This document shows, piece by piece, positions 45,501-57,835 of a DNA stretch of 64,000 nt (within the stretch, counting starts at the first letter, position 1; each line of letters opens with the position of its first letter). The stretch is from positions 103,046,083-103,110,082 of the forward strand of contig NW_023604861.1 of assembly GCF_014898055.3 (NCBI RefSeq). The letters run 5' to 3'. Both the position numbers and the translations under genes were made by a program. Origin of the DNA: Talpa occidentalis. Its lineage: Eukaryota > Chordata > Mammalia > Eulipotyphla > Talpidae. Below the pieces are notes generated by a model, which saw only the letters and a program-made list of their open reading frames with translations, had not been told where the DNA came from and did no database searches.

Positions 45501-48500
45501 GATACTGCATGGTGAAGAGTGACATCTCATTATAAACTCCATTTATCATGACCTCTTTTTGAAACTGTGTGGCAGGATAATCTGGGAACTCAGACAAACT
45601 AGGTAAATAGTTATTACACAAGTCTTTTTAAAGTACCCTTTGTTCCAATATAAAACATTTTGTGAATATAAGATCTATTATTGTGCATGAGGAAGCCATA
45701 CTTTCTTGGGACTCATTTATCAATATTAAGAACACTCTGGACTCCATATGAGCAAGCATGGTCAGTGAGCAAGTAACAAGTAATTATCCCAGTTCAGAAG
45801 CATCATTAACTTGAGCCACCCAATCCCTCACCTCCATCTTGGCTCTTACCACCATTGTTATCAGGGATTTTGTGATGTTGTAGACATTTTTAACCTCTGC
45901 TATTTCTTTCTGTAAGCTTGACAAGAGCATATAGAAGCAAATAAGGAAATTCAGCAAGGGTTTTCTTCCTCTGTGGCACCTCAACATATGTTCTTGTGGG
46001 CATATGTTGGACCTTCCCTTGCTACTCCAATGGTGATAGGGAATTCATTGGCCACACTGGCTTAAATCATGCTTAAATCACATCATATTGTCTGGACACT
46101 CCTTCTGGCCTATAAGAACACTGTGATAATACTGCCTACCCAGATGCCATAGAAGCAGGGACACTGGCAGCCTACTTAGTCCCTTCCTCCTAGGGCACCA
46201 GTCAAGGTCCTCTTGGACACTATGAATTGTGGAGTAAAAGTCCTACTAGGACATTCTACAACTGACTACTGTGGCTTACCATTCCTGCAATATCTCTGAC
46301 AAAAGTAGTTACTTTAAGGTTAGGAAAGAAGTTGTACAGATGGTTGCTGTCAAAGTTGCCCATTCAAATCTAAGATATCCCCCTGGGGTACAGGATGACT
46401 TTCCCTGGACTCTGGTGTGGAATGTTTCCCTTCTTTTTAAAGCTTGCTTTTCTGCATAAGCAGACTAACTCATTTTTCTGTTTGTTTTTTCTCTTTCTCA
46501 TTGGCTTGGCCAAATAAAAATATCCAGGTCTCTGCTTTGCCTAGACTCTCAACACTGATTCCGGTTTTTAAATGAGGCCTGGAGTATTACTAACTCCCAG
46601 AGCAGATAATTTGGTTTGTTCTTGTGCTTCTTTACCAGATATTGAGCTCTTCCCTGGTGGTTCAGGAAAGAATAACATCTTTCAGACTTCCCAGAAGATA
46701 AAATACAACAAAGGGTGATGTCAAATGAGTTTTACTGAAGGGTTAGATAGTTTTCAGGTCCACATATCTAATTAATACTCTGTATAAATTGGTACTAAAA
46801 CACATTCACAAGCTATATATTAGAAGAATTACAGGGTAAGCAGAGTTCCAGGACTCCCAAGGAAGGAAACGACTTCCTTTGCTGTTCCCACATATTTAAA
46901 TTCAAATGTTGTTTATGATTTTATAATGGTATATACAATCACACAACAGAAATGTGCCAGAAAAGGCTTCTGGCTAAGATAGACACTCAAAAAGTGAGGA
47001 GTTTATTCAAAATCTTCAGGCTCCATTCCCCCAAATCCTTTCTATGCTTATTATCTAGAAAGTTGAAAGAAAAATAAATTTTTGTCAATTGTTCAAGTGC
47101 ATTGAATACCTGACTATAGTCTTGTCTGTAGCCCCCGACTGACATGGTTAACACTAATACAAGAACTGCCTTCTCTTTTCATGGTGCTTATGCTCACTGC
47201 TCTGAAGACGTGGCTGCAGGGTCATCCCAGGCCACTCTTTAGTTTGGAGCGGAGGTCTACACACAGTGGATTTGGCTGTCTCACTGTAGCACCAGCTGGT
47301 TGTCTCTGGTAGGAAAGAATTGAAAGAGCATTTTACACCATGGAAATTGTCTTCCAGGCCCAGATGGACCGTCGCTGTTCTAGCTTTGACAGGCCAGGAT
47401 AGATATATTCAGAAAGCCTTCCAGCTATTTAGTAACTCTTCCAAAACACTGTCAGCACCCATGCTAGGATGCAGGGAGTGGGAAGGAAGTCTAAGTAGGG
47501 AACTAAGTCTAGTTAGTATATATTTGCATAATTATCTTGCAGTGAATGGATGTGTGACTGGCAGCAGGGTGGAGGTCGTCCCTGGACACTGAAAACTGGA
47601 AAGGAGTTGAGTCTCCCTGGGGTCAGCAACTGGGACCTTTTTATGAAAACTTTGTATTTTAAGCATCAGGCTAAAAAAAAAGCAGAACTTCAAGTCAGCT
47701 CACCTGGAAGCTAAAGATAGAAGTTCAGAACCCAGGTCCTTTGGTGTCCTTCTTGTTCTCTCAAGGGCAGAGGTGACCCTGGGTCCAGCTCCACCTGAAG
47801 CCATTCTTGGAGGGTGAGGAAGAGGAGGGGAAATGGGCAGCAAGATCTCTTGGGTCACCGGGGATCAAAGATGCTATGCAAAGCAACTGTTTTAAAAACA
47901 TGATTATAAAGATATTATAGAATTCATGGCAGCAGCACCCTGAATTTAAATATAGCTGTGTGACTGTTAGCAAAATGATGTGGTTATGAGCTGACTATTA
48001 ATATAGCTGTTTGCCTGAGACAGACAGAAGGGGATGGGGGGGGCAGTAAGAGGGGAGGGGGAGGGGAGAGAGAGAGAGAGAGACCTTCACCTGAGTTGTG
48101 AAGCTCATTTTTTTTTTTAGACTAAATATGTCTCTTAGGACTAAACTTCATTTTTGCTTTGAAACTTCTCAAATTAGAGCTTCTGAAATTTAAAAAATTA
48201 TCAGTCAGGGAGCAAGGAGGAAATAAAGGGAGAAAATAGTAGCCCTGGGTTGCCTTGTTTCCTGACCATGCTTATCCCTCATAAGACAGTTTTATAGGTC
48301 ACAGAAACTCCAAAATGCCAAATATTCCCCCATTTGTGGCATCATGATTTTTAAATAATTTTTTCAAGTTTCCTACACATATTTGAAAGAAAGTACCATT
48401 CCTGATGTGGAATTGAATGACAATGTTTTTCATAAGAAATTCTTGTGTGTTTTTCCTTTTCATTATTTTCTTTGGCTTTACATTACTATCTAAAATGTAG

Positions 48501-51500
48501 AATTAAATTCTGGTTGCATGAAAATCTATAACCTTAAAAATCACTCAAAGTTTTTTTTTTGACATTTTAAAATTTTTCATTCAGCATATTAAACAAGTCA
48601 ATGGTCTCTTTAGGTGGGAATTACTAATTGTGGTTTGGTAGACTGGTAATTAATCATTGGGCTGTTCCTTGCCTTTGTAACTCTATTAATGACCCTATGG
48701 TAGCTGATTATGAATGAGCTTGAAATAAATAAGCCATCTTAAAAGAAAAATTCTGGAAGGAAGCAGGTTCTCTCAGGTATGGCAGCTGACCTATGCTCTG
48801 TGTACTGAACGGCTCTGTGTTTTAAGTATAACATCAGATTTGTTGGCGATTAGCCAGTTTTAGGTAAATAAAAAATAAAAAAACTCTTCTCCTGTGGCCA
48901 TATTTCCATCACTTCCCTCATTTAATAGTCCAGCATGGTCTAGATTTTGCCCAAGATATTCATTAGAAGAAGGGAAATATGAATATTGTATTTCCCATTG
49001 GAACCATAATTAGGCAACTTAATTGTGGTTCTTTGAAGAACCACAACTGCCTAAAATTTTCTTTTTTGTTTTTAGTTAACACTGCTCTCACTAATACAAA
49101 TGAGGTCAGAGTGTTCACAAGAAAAATACAAGTTTCCTCTAATCAATCCAAAATGAAGGCTCCCATCATTACAGTTATGAATCACAGGAGGGTGTTTTCA
49201 GCTAGTTGTTTGAGTCAATTGAAATTATTTCCTCTCATCCCAGTCAGTGTGCATATATTGGGTGCTCTTCATGGGTACGGAAAAGTGGGAAACAATACAT
49301 GTCTGTGTCTGCATACAGCTTCTAAGGGGTGTCTGAGCATTCAGAGATTGGAAGTGCCCTGACAGGGAGTCACTCCTTGCAGGAATTCATATTTGTTAAG
49401 ACTCTTACATAGTGAAAGCCATTCCCCCTCAACACCTCCCCTGAAATTTAATGAACGGCCTGTATTAAAATTTCTGAGTGTGTGAATTTCTGAAAGACAA
49501 TTATTCCCTGAAAATTCCTAAATGTATAAATTTCCAGCAGATTCCTGGCCTATTTTAGTATTGAAACTCCTTGGGTTAATGTCTTAGTGATTTTCATTAT
49601 GATGTGAAATTTAATGAATTACACTGCATGCTCAAGTGAGAAGGGCCCAAGAAGACTGACCATTCTTAATTTCCTATATAACACACATGTAAAATGTATA
49701 AGATTTGTCTTTCCTTTAAAACTTACTGGTCATTTGTTGGAACTCTCCATAGAAAACATCATCATTTATTTTTAAAAATACTGCCCTGTTGGGGGGAAAA
49801 AAAAAAAAAAACAACAACAACTGCTCAGTGTTTGAAAATATAGCTCTTCTCCAACACAGAAGTGTATGGTTTTGCTTGTTAATTTTATGTCCCTATTCTT
49901 CCTTCATGTGATCATGGGTAATTTGACTTTAAGCTCATCAAGATTTTGGACATGTTCTTCATGGTGACAGTGTTTCCTATAAAGCATCTTGCACATAAAA
50001 ATGTCAAAAGTGTATGATTGAGCAAAGCCCTCTCCATATTTGGTTTTGACTTAAGTTCTAGTTACACTAATTACCGAAGCAGAACTGGGATTTCCTTTTC
50101 TCATTATTAAAGCAACAACCCCTGTCATAATGGGCTACATTATCTTGCCACAAAGACACTGATTCTCAATTGCTTAATGCATTGGTCAGAGCTTATTAGC
50201 CTACTTGAAGCAGCTCCTGAGTAGAGGTTGAGAGAGGAGAGTTTGTGGAATGCTTGCCAGAGGGCTTGACCTGCATCTCAAAAGGAGAAATGAATGATGT
50301 CATTCCAAATGCTTTATTTTAAGAAAAAAGCAAGAAAAGGAAAAAAAGAAAAATCACATTATTTTCACAATGTTCCCAAACACCAGAGTCTCATTATGAT
50401 AATGCAGTTTTTCTCAATCTGCATTGAAAATTTCACCTGAAAAACCCTTTATGTTTTCTTCCATTTAATGTTTAAGTTAAAACAGAATCTGGCCAATGTC
50501 CATCAATCAAAAAGAGGGATACTGGAAAGGGATTATTCTCTGGAAGAAAGAGGCTGCAGAATCTCAGCAATTTTCAGAAATCTGGTCTTTTTGACTCCTG
50601 TAGGACAATTCCACAGATATTTTTGAGCAGCCACGCTGAGCCAGGCGCTGTTCTAGACACTGGGGATGTAACCAAAGCATCTGTGAAAGAGCCAGAGGTC
50701 CTAATTTCTGGCTTGTGCTGGCTGATATGTGCCAGTTTGTCTCACCCCATGGATACCAGCGAGTGTACAGGATAGGTTTCCTCTTCCATTCAGAGAACCT
50801 GTGGTTAAGCACTTACCAGCACATCACTACTTGTATTCTCTTGGAGGAAAGAGGTGAGGCAAATAATGAAAATGAGATAGGTCAGGAGGTGATTAAGCTA
50901 TGAGGATACATAAAACATGTCAGAGGATGGACAGAAGGACAGATTGAAATGCTTGAAACATACTTTTTGCTGTTTTGTTTTGTATGGTTTTAGTATTTAT
51001 TAAAGAACATTTAAGGCAAAAATCTTTAGCTAAAATGATCCTGAAGTAGAGAGACCCAGGGCTAGCCCCTGTAGCTCTGTGATTCTCTTGCATGTCACTT
51101 GACCATAGTGAGTGGCCATTTTCTCATTTGTGACATAACTCAACTGAACCAGATGTTCCTTGAGATTGCGCTCTGTTTTGTGATTCTTTACTAATTTTTT
51201 TTATACGAAAGGATGAAATGCATTTCTCTAGTTAGGCCAAAGCAGTTATATAAGGTCAAAAACAAATAATTACAAGAAAAGTAATAATCATTACCTTACT
51301 ACAGGTCTCCATGCATCAAAAGGCACTTATGAAAGAACAGGATCTTGGCATCTAGAGCAATCATGTAGAATAGCTTTGTGATCAGAAGATTATAGAGAAA
51401 AAAGGGGCATAAGCCTTATGAAAGTGTTACCTAGAATGCTTTCACACAAGAGAAGCCAATTGTGTATTTACAGCAAGAAAATGAATTCACTTGAAAAATA

Positions 51501-54500
51501 TTTTTAGTAATGAATAAGGAACCTAGGATGTTCCAAGGTTTCGCTGTGGCCAAAATGTCCCCTGACCTCTGCTCCCCTTACTGCCCTTTTATGGCTTCTC
51601 TACCACTCTCATCAGAGGGAGAGAGCAAAGGTGATCAAACAAACATTAATTCCATATCAATGATTAGCTAACATGACTGAAATACATGCCTTTTTGCTGC
51701 AGGTAAGCACCACATGGCAAGAAAGGTGGCTACTTCTACCCAAGAGGGAACAACATGTAAGAGGTGATAGGGGAATCGATCTCAAACTTGAACTTTAAAT
51801 CGTCAAGTCAAGTCCTCCAAGTCCTCCTCCTGAGGCTACCTATGTAAATCATATAAGTCTTTTGGGTTCCAGGTCTATCTGATTTACCCCCCTCTTTTTC
51901 ACCCATAGGATGGAAAGGAAAAAGGATGCCCACTATCTCCCCAAGTTGCTTGATAGTTTAAATGGTGATAGTGTATACACTAGTGTTTTGCAAACTAGTG
52001 TTTGCAAATCATTATAAAGTATTATTCAATGACATTCCCCAATAATTAATAGACTAGTCTCTCTTTATAGAGTTTCCCATTCTGGCTACAAATATATGTG
52101 ATGCCTGTTAGCTGACGCTTTTAAAGGAAATTGTGTTGTCAATTTTCCATGAGAGAAATTTTGCAGTGGTCTTCATACAAGGCGTTGCAGGGAAAGGAAG
52201 TGCAATCAGATTATCTGGGCTCAACTTAACACTGATGGAATATTTCAAAGCTTGGAATAATTATAGTTTAGATGCTGAACCACAAATAAACACATTTTCA
52301 ATGATGAAAATAAGCCCTGTGGATGTCTGGATGTAGTAAGGCTTTTCTTTATAACTTTGGAGAGCTCCGCTCACTGAGAAAATGAAAGGGCAATAAAAGG
52401 AAACATGAATATGAAAACTGCCTTCATTCCCATCTTGATTTTTTTTATTCTTCTCCAGCAGATTATTGTGGCTACACACTGTCCTCTCCAGCATCACGCA
52501 CGCTTTTATATGACTTTAAATATCAAAGCTACAGGTGGCCCACAAGTGCCACACTTCAAAGACAGTTTTGATTAAATGAAACAATATTTGTGTAATAAGG
52601 ACCCTGGATCTTTGAACTTTTTCTGTTCAATTCATCCTACAAAGGCTCAATTAGAAGAGATCAGAAGACCCTGTTCCTGAGCCATTTCCATCTGTCACTC
52701 AAGTTTGTCCTTTCAAATATTTTTTCTATCAACCCAGGAACAACAATTTATTTTGAGAATGTAATAATCATAATTCAAAAACTGCTTTCAAAGAGACAAT
52801 GTCCTTTGCTAGCAAGTGTGGTAGAGGCTCACGTAAGCACTATCTGAAGTGAAATTTTAAGCCTTGGCAGCTTTGTGATTCCTCGTCATGTTACAACTTG
52901 TCTTACTAGTGATAACTTGCACTTACTGCCAACAAAAAAATCTAGCCCAAGAGGCCCAGCGTTTGGTGAGCCTTTGTATCAGTGACTGGAGCATATTTCA
53001 CTTCTAAATCTTGTGGTTTTGCCTTCAGTGAAAGAAAAACTGATCCTAACAGTTTTAAACTTGTTAATTCAAGCCATATGTCAGAAACCCAGTCTCCATA
53101 TGGTGCCATACCACCTTATATTTACAGGAGGCTGCTTTTCAAAACATTATTCTAAAAGCTATATTTGCCCCAAAGTTAATATGTGGCATCCTGTGCAAGT
53201 GAGTACTGTTTTTAAATATCCCAGGCTTTGAAATTGCATGCTGATATAGCAAAAATATAGCGATTAATAAATACTAATTACTGCTTGTTTTATTGGCAAA
53301 ATGTGCTAATCAAGTCCATGAGTAGGGAAGTATGCTGAAAAGAACACCTTGCCAATCCTCTCCTCAAATACGGCAAAAAAAAAAAAGAGGAACCATACAA
53401 AAGAAAATCTTCTATAATCAACCTAGTTGATGATAAACATGACTCCAATGTTTCAGTGCAAATTGTCCACAACAGAAGTACAGTTGTAGCGAAGAGACAA
53501 GTTCTCTTTCTTATCACTACTTTGATGAAAAACTGAAATAAAACAAGGACTCAAATATTGTAAAAGACTTAGCGACTTGCAAGGACCTTCATTCCCTGCC
53601 CAGGGTCTTTAAGCTGGGGTCTCTTATTGACCCAAAATATTAAGGAAGATTCTCCTATTGAACACTGAGTTTACTTTTCCAAACACCTACAAGGAGACTA
53701 CAGATGGATTAGAGCATAATTATCTCCAAACAGCTTTGTTTGATCTGCAGAGTCCAAGCATGTATGGTTTTGATTTGAGAGATGAGCTTTTGAACACACT
53801 TGGCAAACTATAGACGATTGGTGCGTGTTAAACATACCATTTCTTTCTTTTTCTGGATACAAAAAAAGTGTTTTCCTTGTGTCTGGTTCCTAGTGGGCAT
53901 TTATATATCTGTTCTTACTTTAGAGACTCTTGCAAAGTTCATTGGCAAGATTCTTATACATGGAGGACCGTCTGCTCTCCCTCTCGGTTCTTGCTGCTTG
54001 GTTTAATTCAATTCCTTCTTCACTGAATCAATTCTCGTCTTTTTTTGTTTGTATTTCCCACATTTCTCCCCTGTTCCTCCATACTCTTTCTCCTATATAT
54101 TACTGATATGTCTAGGTTCTTCTTTGCCTTCTTCTCTTCTTTCATTTATTTGCTTTTTTATGGAAAAATAAAAAATATGGCATGAGGTTTTTCTTTAAAA
54201 CTTATGAAATGATTCCAAGGGATTTTCTAAATCAGGAACAAAATATTGGTTATAAATATTGCAATGCATTTAAAATTTTCCATGACAATAAAGAGGTTGT
54301 TACACATGTAGTTTTCAGATCATGAGCGATTCAATTTAGAGATCTAATTTGTGAGTCCCTTTTTCATAAACTTTCACAAAAAGGAAGACTAATATCTTTC
54401 CTTGAAAAGCAGGGCAGGTTTGTGGTGAGAAGAGAAATGAGAAATGCTTTCAAGGGGACATCAGATTTCCTAAGTTTGTAATTATTCATGGTTCCCCTGA

Positions 54501-54550
54501 CACCCTTGCTTCTAAGCACAAAACTTAGTAGTTTTCTGAAATTAAAAATG
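45501..54550. other. Long unique non-coding stretch with small relics
   Basis: About 9 kb without a clear transposon insertion. A sense MIR-like piece lies at about 51050-51190. About 50600-50690 holds the phrase GAGCCAGGCGCTGTTCTAGACACTGGGGATG, which is common in old dispersed repeats. A G-rich/GA tract lies at 48026-48085 and an A run with ACAACAACAA at 49797-49820. ORFs up to 127 codons (48979-49362) show no domain. Confidence 0.4.
48028..48085 (+). repeat. G-rich and (GA)n tract with G-quadruplex potential
   Basis: Runs GGGG, GGGGGGGG, GGGG, GGGGG and GGGG lie within about 40 bases, followed by (GA)n. This meets the usual four-run rule for an intramolecular quadruplex. Confidence 0.75.
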
Positions 54551-54554
54551 CATA

Positions 54555-54770
54555 CATGACCAGACAAACTCAAAAATGCAAAGGCCAGATTGGTGGTTAC
54601 CATAGGGGGTGTGGAAGGGCAGCAAAATGGGTAGAGGGTCAATTGTTTGGTGATGGATGGAAACTAGACTTGTAGCGATAAGCATATTGTGGTGCAAACA
54701 AAGTTTATGCCTAACATATATAAAATTATAGACCCATCTTACCTTAACAAAAAACAAACAAAAACCCACA
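54555..54770 (+). mobile_element. Old L1 3' UTR fragment, sense
   Basis: AAGGCCAGATTGGTGGTTACCATAGG, GGTGATGGATGGAAACTAGAC and TATTGTGGTGCAAACAAAGT, ending in an A-rich tail, are typical of older L1 3' UTRs. Confidence 0.7.
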
Positions 54771-55160
54771 TATATATTTATGATCTGGCTCAAGGATTGA
54801 GGGGAAAAATCCATTCAGGATCTTCCCTGGTTGTTCAAATTCCCAACGAGTCAAGCCATGAAACTTAGGGAGGAGGAGGTAAAAAGGCTGCACTGCCTTT
54901 TTCCCTGTATACATACCCAGAAAAGTGACTCAGGCCCAGCCACTCAACTCAGTACCCAAGAGAAGATTCAGTTTTTCTTCAGACTATTAGGTAAAAATCC
55001 ATTAAACTAACACACTCCTGGTTTATTTTTTGTGTAGCTTTTTTTGGTAACTGACATTTAATAAGACTGAGAAATAAAAGCAAGCTATAATTTTTGATGG
55101 CTGATTAATTAGCCTGACCATTATCTTAATCTAGAAAGGATGTCCTTTGTGATAAAGGAT
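54771..55160. other. Unique DNA
   Basis: Nothing recognised except a weak SINE-head-like CTTCCCTGGTTGTTC at about 54824. Confidence 0.4.
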
Positions 55161-55172
55161 CTCTCAAATCTT

Positions 55173-55439
55173 TTTTTTTTAAGATTTATTTATTCATTTA
55201 CACAAGAACCGGGGTGCAGGCCAGATGCATGGAAGGGTGAGAGGATTCACCAGAGACAGAGTGGGGAACAGAACAAGCAGACTGACGAAATACACTGCTG
55301 AGGGTAGTAGTGGCTGCGACAGGAGAGGTCTGCTGCACCATGTGGGACCCTCGCCGGCCAGCCGGGATCGAACAGGCACTGCAGGCTGCGGACAGGTTCA
55401 CAGCGCGGTGCTCAACTACCTCCGCCACCAGGGGAGGCC
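55173..55439 (-). mobile_element. tRNA-derived SINE, subfamily B
   Basis: Antisense copy between CTCAAATCTT duplications (55163-55172 and 55440-55449). Tail complement TTTATTTATTCATTTACACAAGAAC, head complement CGCCACCAGGGGAGGC. A few bases around the B box are deleted. Confidence 0.94.
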
Positions 55440-55449
55440 CTCAAATCTT

Positions 55450-56835
55450 CTTCTTGTGCCATGGAATGAAAGTAACATGTTTCCAAATTAGGCCAGCTTC
55501 CTTAGTAGTAAAATTGCTTAACAACTCATTACCAAGGGGAAAAAAAGTAATGAATAACTTACAAATTGACTTTTTAAAAATGATCTCAAACTCTTTGGTT
55601 ATGTTTTTTATGTTATTTAATTTTCCTCTTTCTATGGTCTCTCACTGATACCGGTGCTCTGTTATACCTCAAAGTTACTGGTGAAATTTGTAGATCATTT
55701 TCCCCACCCCCAGCCCTTTATTTGGTGTTATAAGAAAATTCTGGTTCTGATATATGTATACTCTCTAAATCACAAGAGACATTTTCTGATTGATGCCCTG
55801 AATAAATACCACATGAAATTCTGTGAAGCTGAGTGTTCTCAAGTTATAAAGAAAAGTCAGCTTCAGTCTTGAAAGAATGAGATGTTTTTGCATACTTTAA
55901 GAATAAAAACACATTACCCTAATAGAGCCCAGTAAGTGTACATTCTTGGTACACCAATATTGGGAAACATCTGGCATTGCCACTGAGTATTTATGTGACA
56001 GTTACCTGAGTTAATCTAGTATTTAATCCAAGCCCCACCTTTTCTAGCAGGACTGTCATGGAGGTGTAAGTGAGGGATGTCAGTGATGGAATTTCTAAGG
56101 GAGTCAACGGCTGGACAGCTCTAAATTATCTTCTAACAAGCTGAGTCACTCAGGACATATTAGGTTAACTGACCATCAGCAGTGATTCCACAAGATAAAT
56201 TACACATATTGAACTGCCCCTTAGGCTGCAGCTTCTGATAAATTATTAATGTCACAGAATTGAAATGAATAAGTTGTAAATAGCATTTTTTAAAACCTAG
56301 GGTACTTGAAAGAGTCCCTCCTTTTAAAACATTTATCCTCTGATGATACCATTTTCATTGTTTATAATAAGGACAATAAAACATTAATCAAATCTTCAAA
56401 ACATTAAACAAGTATTGGTGCTGTATTGAAGTAGAAACAAATAAACGCAATCTAACCACAACATTTCTCCTTCCAATTATAACTATCTTTTAGGAATTTA
56501 ATAGTTCATTTTGTATATGTGAGTGCACTACACATTGTCATTGCTATCTAGGACTTTGTTTTCAGAAATGTATTGTTTTAATTTATGGTCTTTTGAAATA
56601 ATGGTGCAACACTGATAACATTGAAGGAAAGTGATGCTTCCCTAGAAATAAGAAACTGTATTAGTCATCCCGTTTTCTTAGTATGGGAAATATTTCAAAA
56701 TTTCAGATTAAAACATGTTGGTTTCATTTATGCATGATTTAATTTTAAAGGAAATAAAATCATCAGTCCTAATTATATTTTATATCAATTTCTATCTACA
56801 TAGAGAGGTAGCCTATTTTATTTGTAAAGGCAAAT
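55450..56835. other. Unique non-coding DNA
   Basis: AT-rich, no recognised repeat. The short ORFs here have no domain. Confidence 0.4.
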
Positions 56836-56839
56836 ATAA

Positions 56840-57208
56840 ATGATTTTTTAAATTTTATTTTTATATTCCCCATACAATTGCAACCCCCTTATTTTGATCC
56901 CAAACCCTCCTTTCCCCGCCCCCCCCCATAGTGTGTCTGGTTCATAGTTGTTTGTTGATTTTGATTTTTTTTTCTTATAGTTAATTCTTTTTCCTGGTCC
57001 CTTATTTAATTTTTCTAGATTCCTGCTATGAGTGAGACCATCCGGTATTTTTCTTTTTCTTTCTGGCTTATTTCACTGAGCATGATCCCATCCAGCTCCA
57101 TCCATGTTGCTGCAAATTGCATTCGTTTATCTTTTTTGAATGCTGAGTAATATTCCATGGTGTATATGTACCACATCTTCTTGATCCAGTCATCTATTTT
57201 GGGGCATT
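56840..57208 (-). mobile_element. Young L1, heavily 5'-truncated
   Basis: Antisense L1 3' UTR and the last ~55 codons of ORF2, nearly the same as 8187-8714 and ending at GGGGCATTT. The C8 run after CCCCG (56918-56927) is private. I could not find a clear target duplication. Confidence 0.9.
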
Positions 57209-57299
57209 TTGTTTTAAGATGGTGTTTTGTTGTTCCATTATCTTTGGAAAAAGAGAGTTACATTGATTTCAATTAAATTACTACATCTTGTGAAATGAA

Positions 57300-57835
57300 A
57301 ATTCTGTGTTTACTCTGCAGATGTGTAGTGGTTACACAGCAGTCATCTACCCTAACCAGGCAGCTTTGCAAACGTAACTTTGCTTTGTCAGGCATTTGCT
57401 TGAATCACTTGAAGTCAAGGTGAACTTTCAGGCTAACCTAGAGTTGAATCCTGATGGATGTCAATCAGTTACCCTAGTATTTCCACTGACCGGGGTTCAG
57501 AATGAGCTTGTGTCCAGTGCAGCCAGTGAGACCTCCAGGGGCAATCTACCAAGGAGGGGACCAGGAGACAGGAGAGGAGGGGGAGGACAGGAATTTTCTG
57601 GGGTCAGAATCCTCTTTTCCTCTTGCTTATCTCCTCCTTTGACTTTGAACTTGGACATGATGCTAATGATGCAGCTGTCCCTTTGGCCCCTAATGACATC
57701 GTGCAGCCAACAAACCTAAGCCAACACCTGCCTTCCGCTAGGCTTCTTGTCATGGAGATAAATAAACTCCTGGCTGTTTAACTCATGCTGCTTGGCTTTC
57801 TTATTATTTGCAACCAAATGTAGTCCAACTGATAC
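57300..57835 (+). mobile_element. MaLR (MLT1-type) LTR relic
   Basis: The 3' half has the features of old MaLR LTRs: TTTGAACTTGGACATGATG, then GGAGATAAATAAACTCCTG with an AATAAA signal, then CAACTGATAC near the end. No partner LTR or internal region is seen, so it is likely a solo or partial LTR. Left boundary uncertain. Confidence 0.45.

Noticed and set aside
46640..46665. CTCTTCCCTGGTGGTTCAGG as a SINE head
   Set aside because: Only about 15 bases match; no B box or tail follows.
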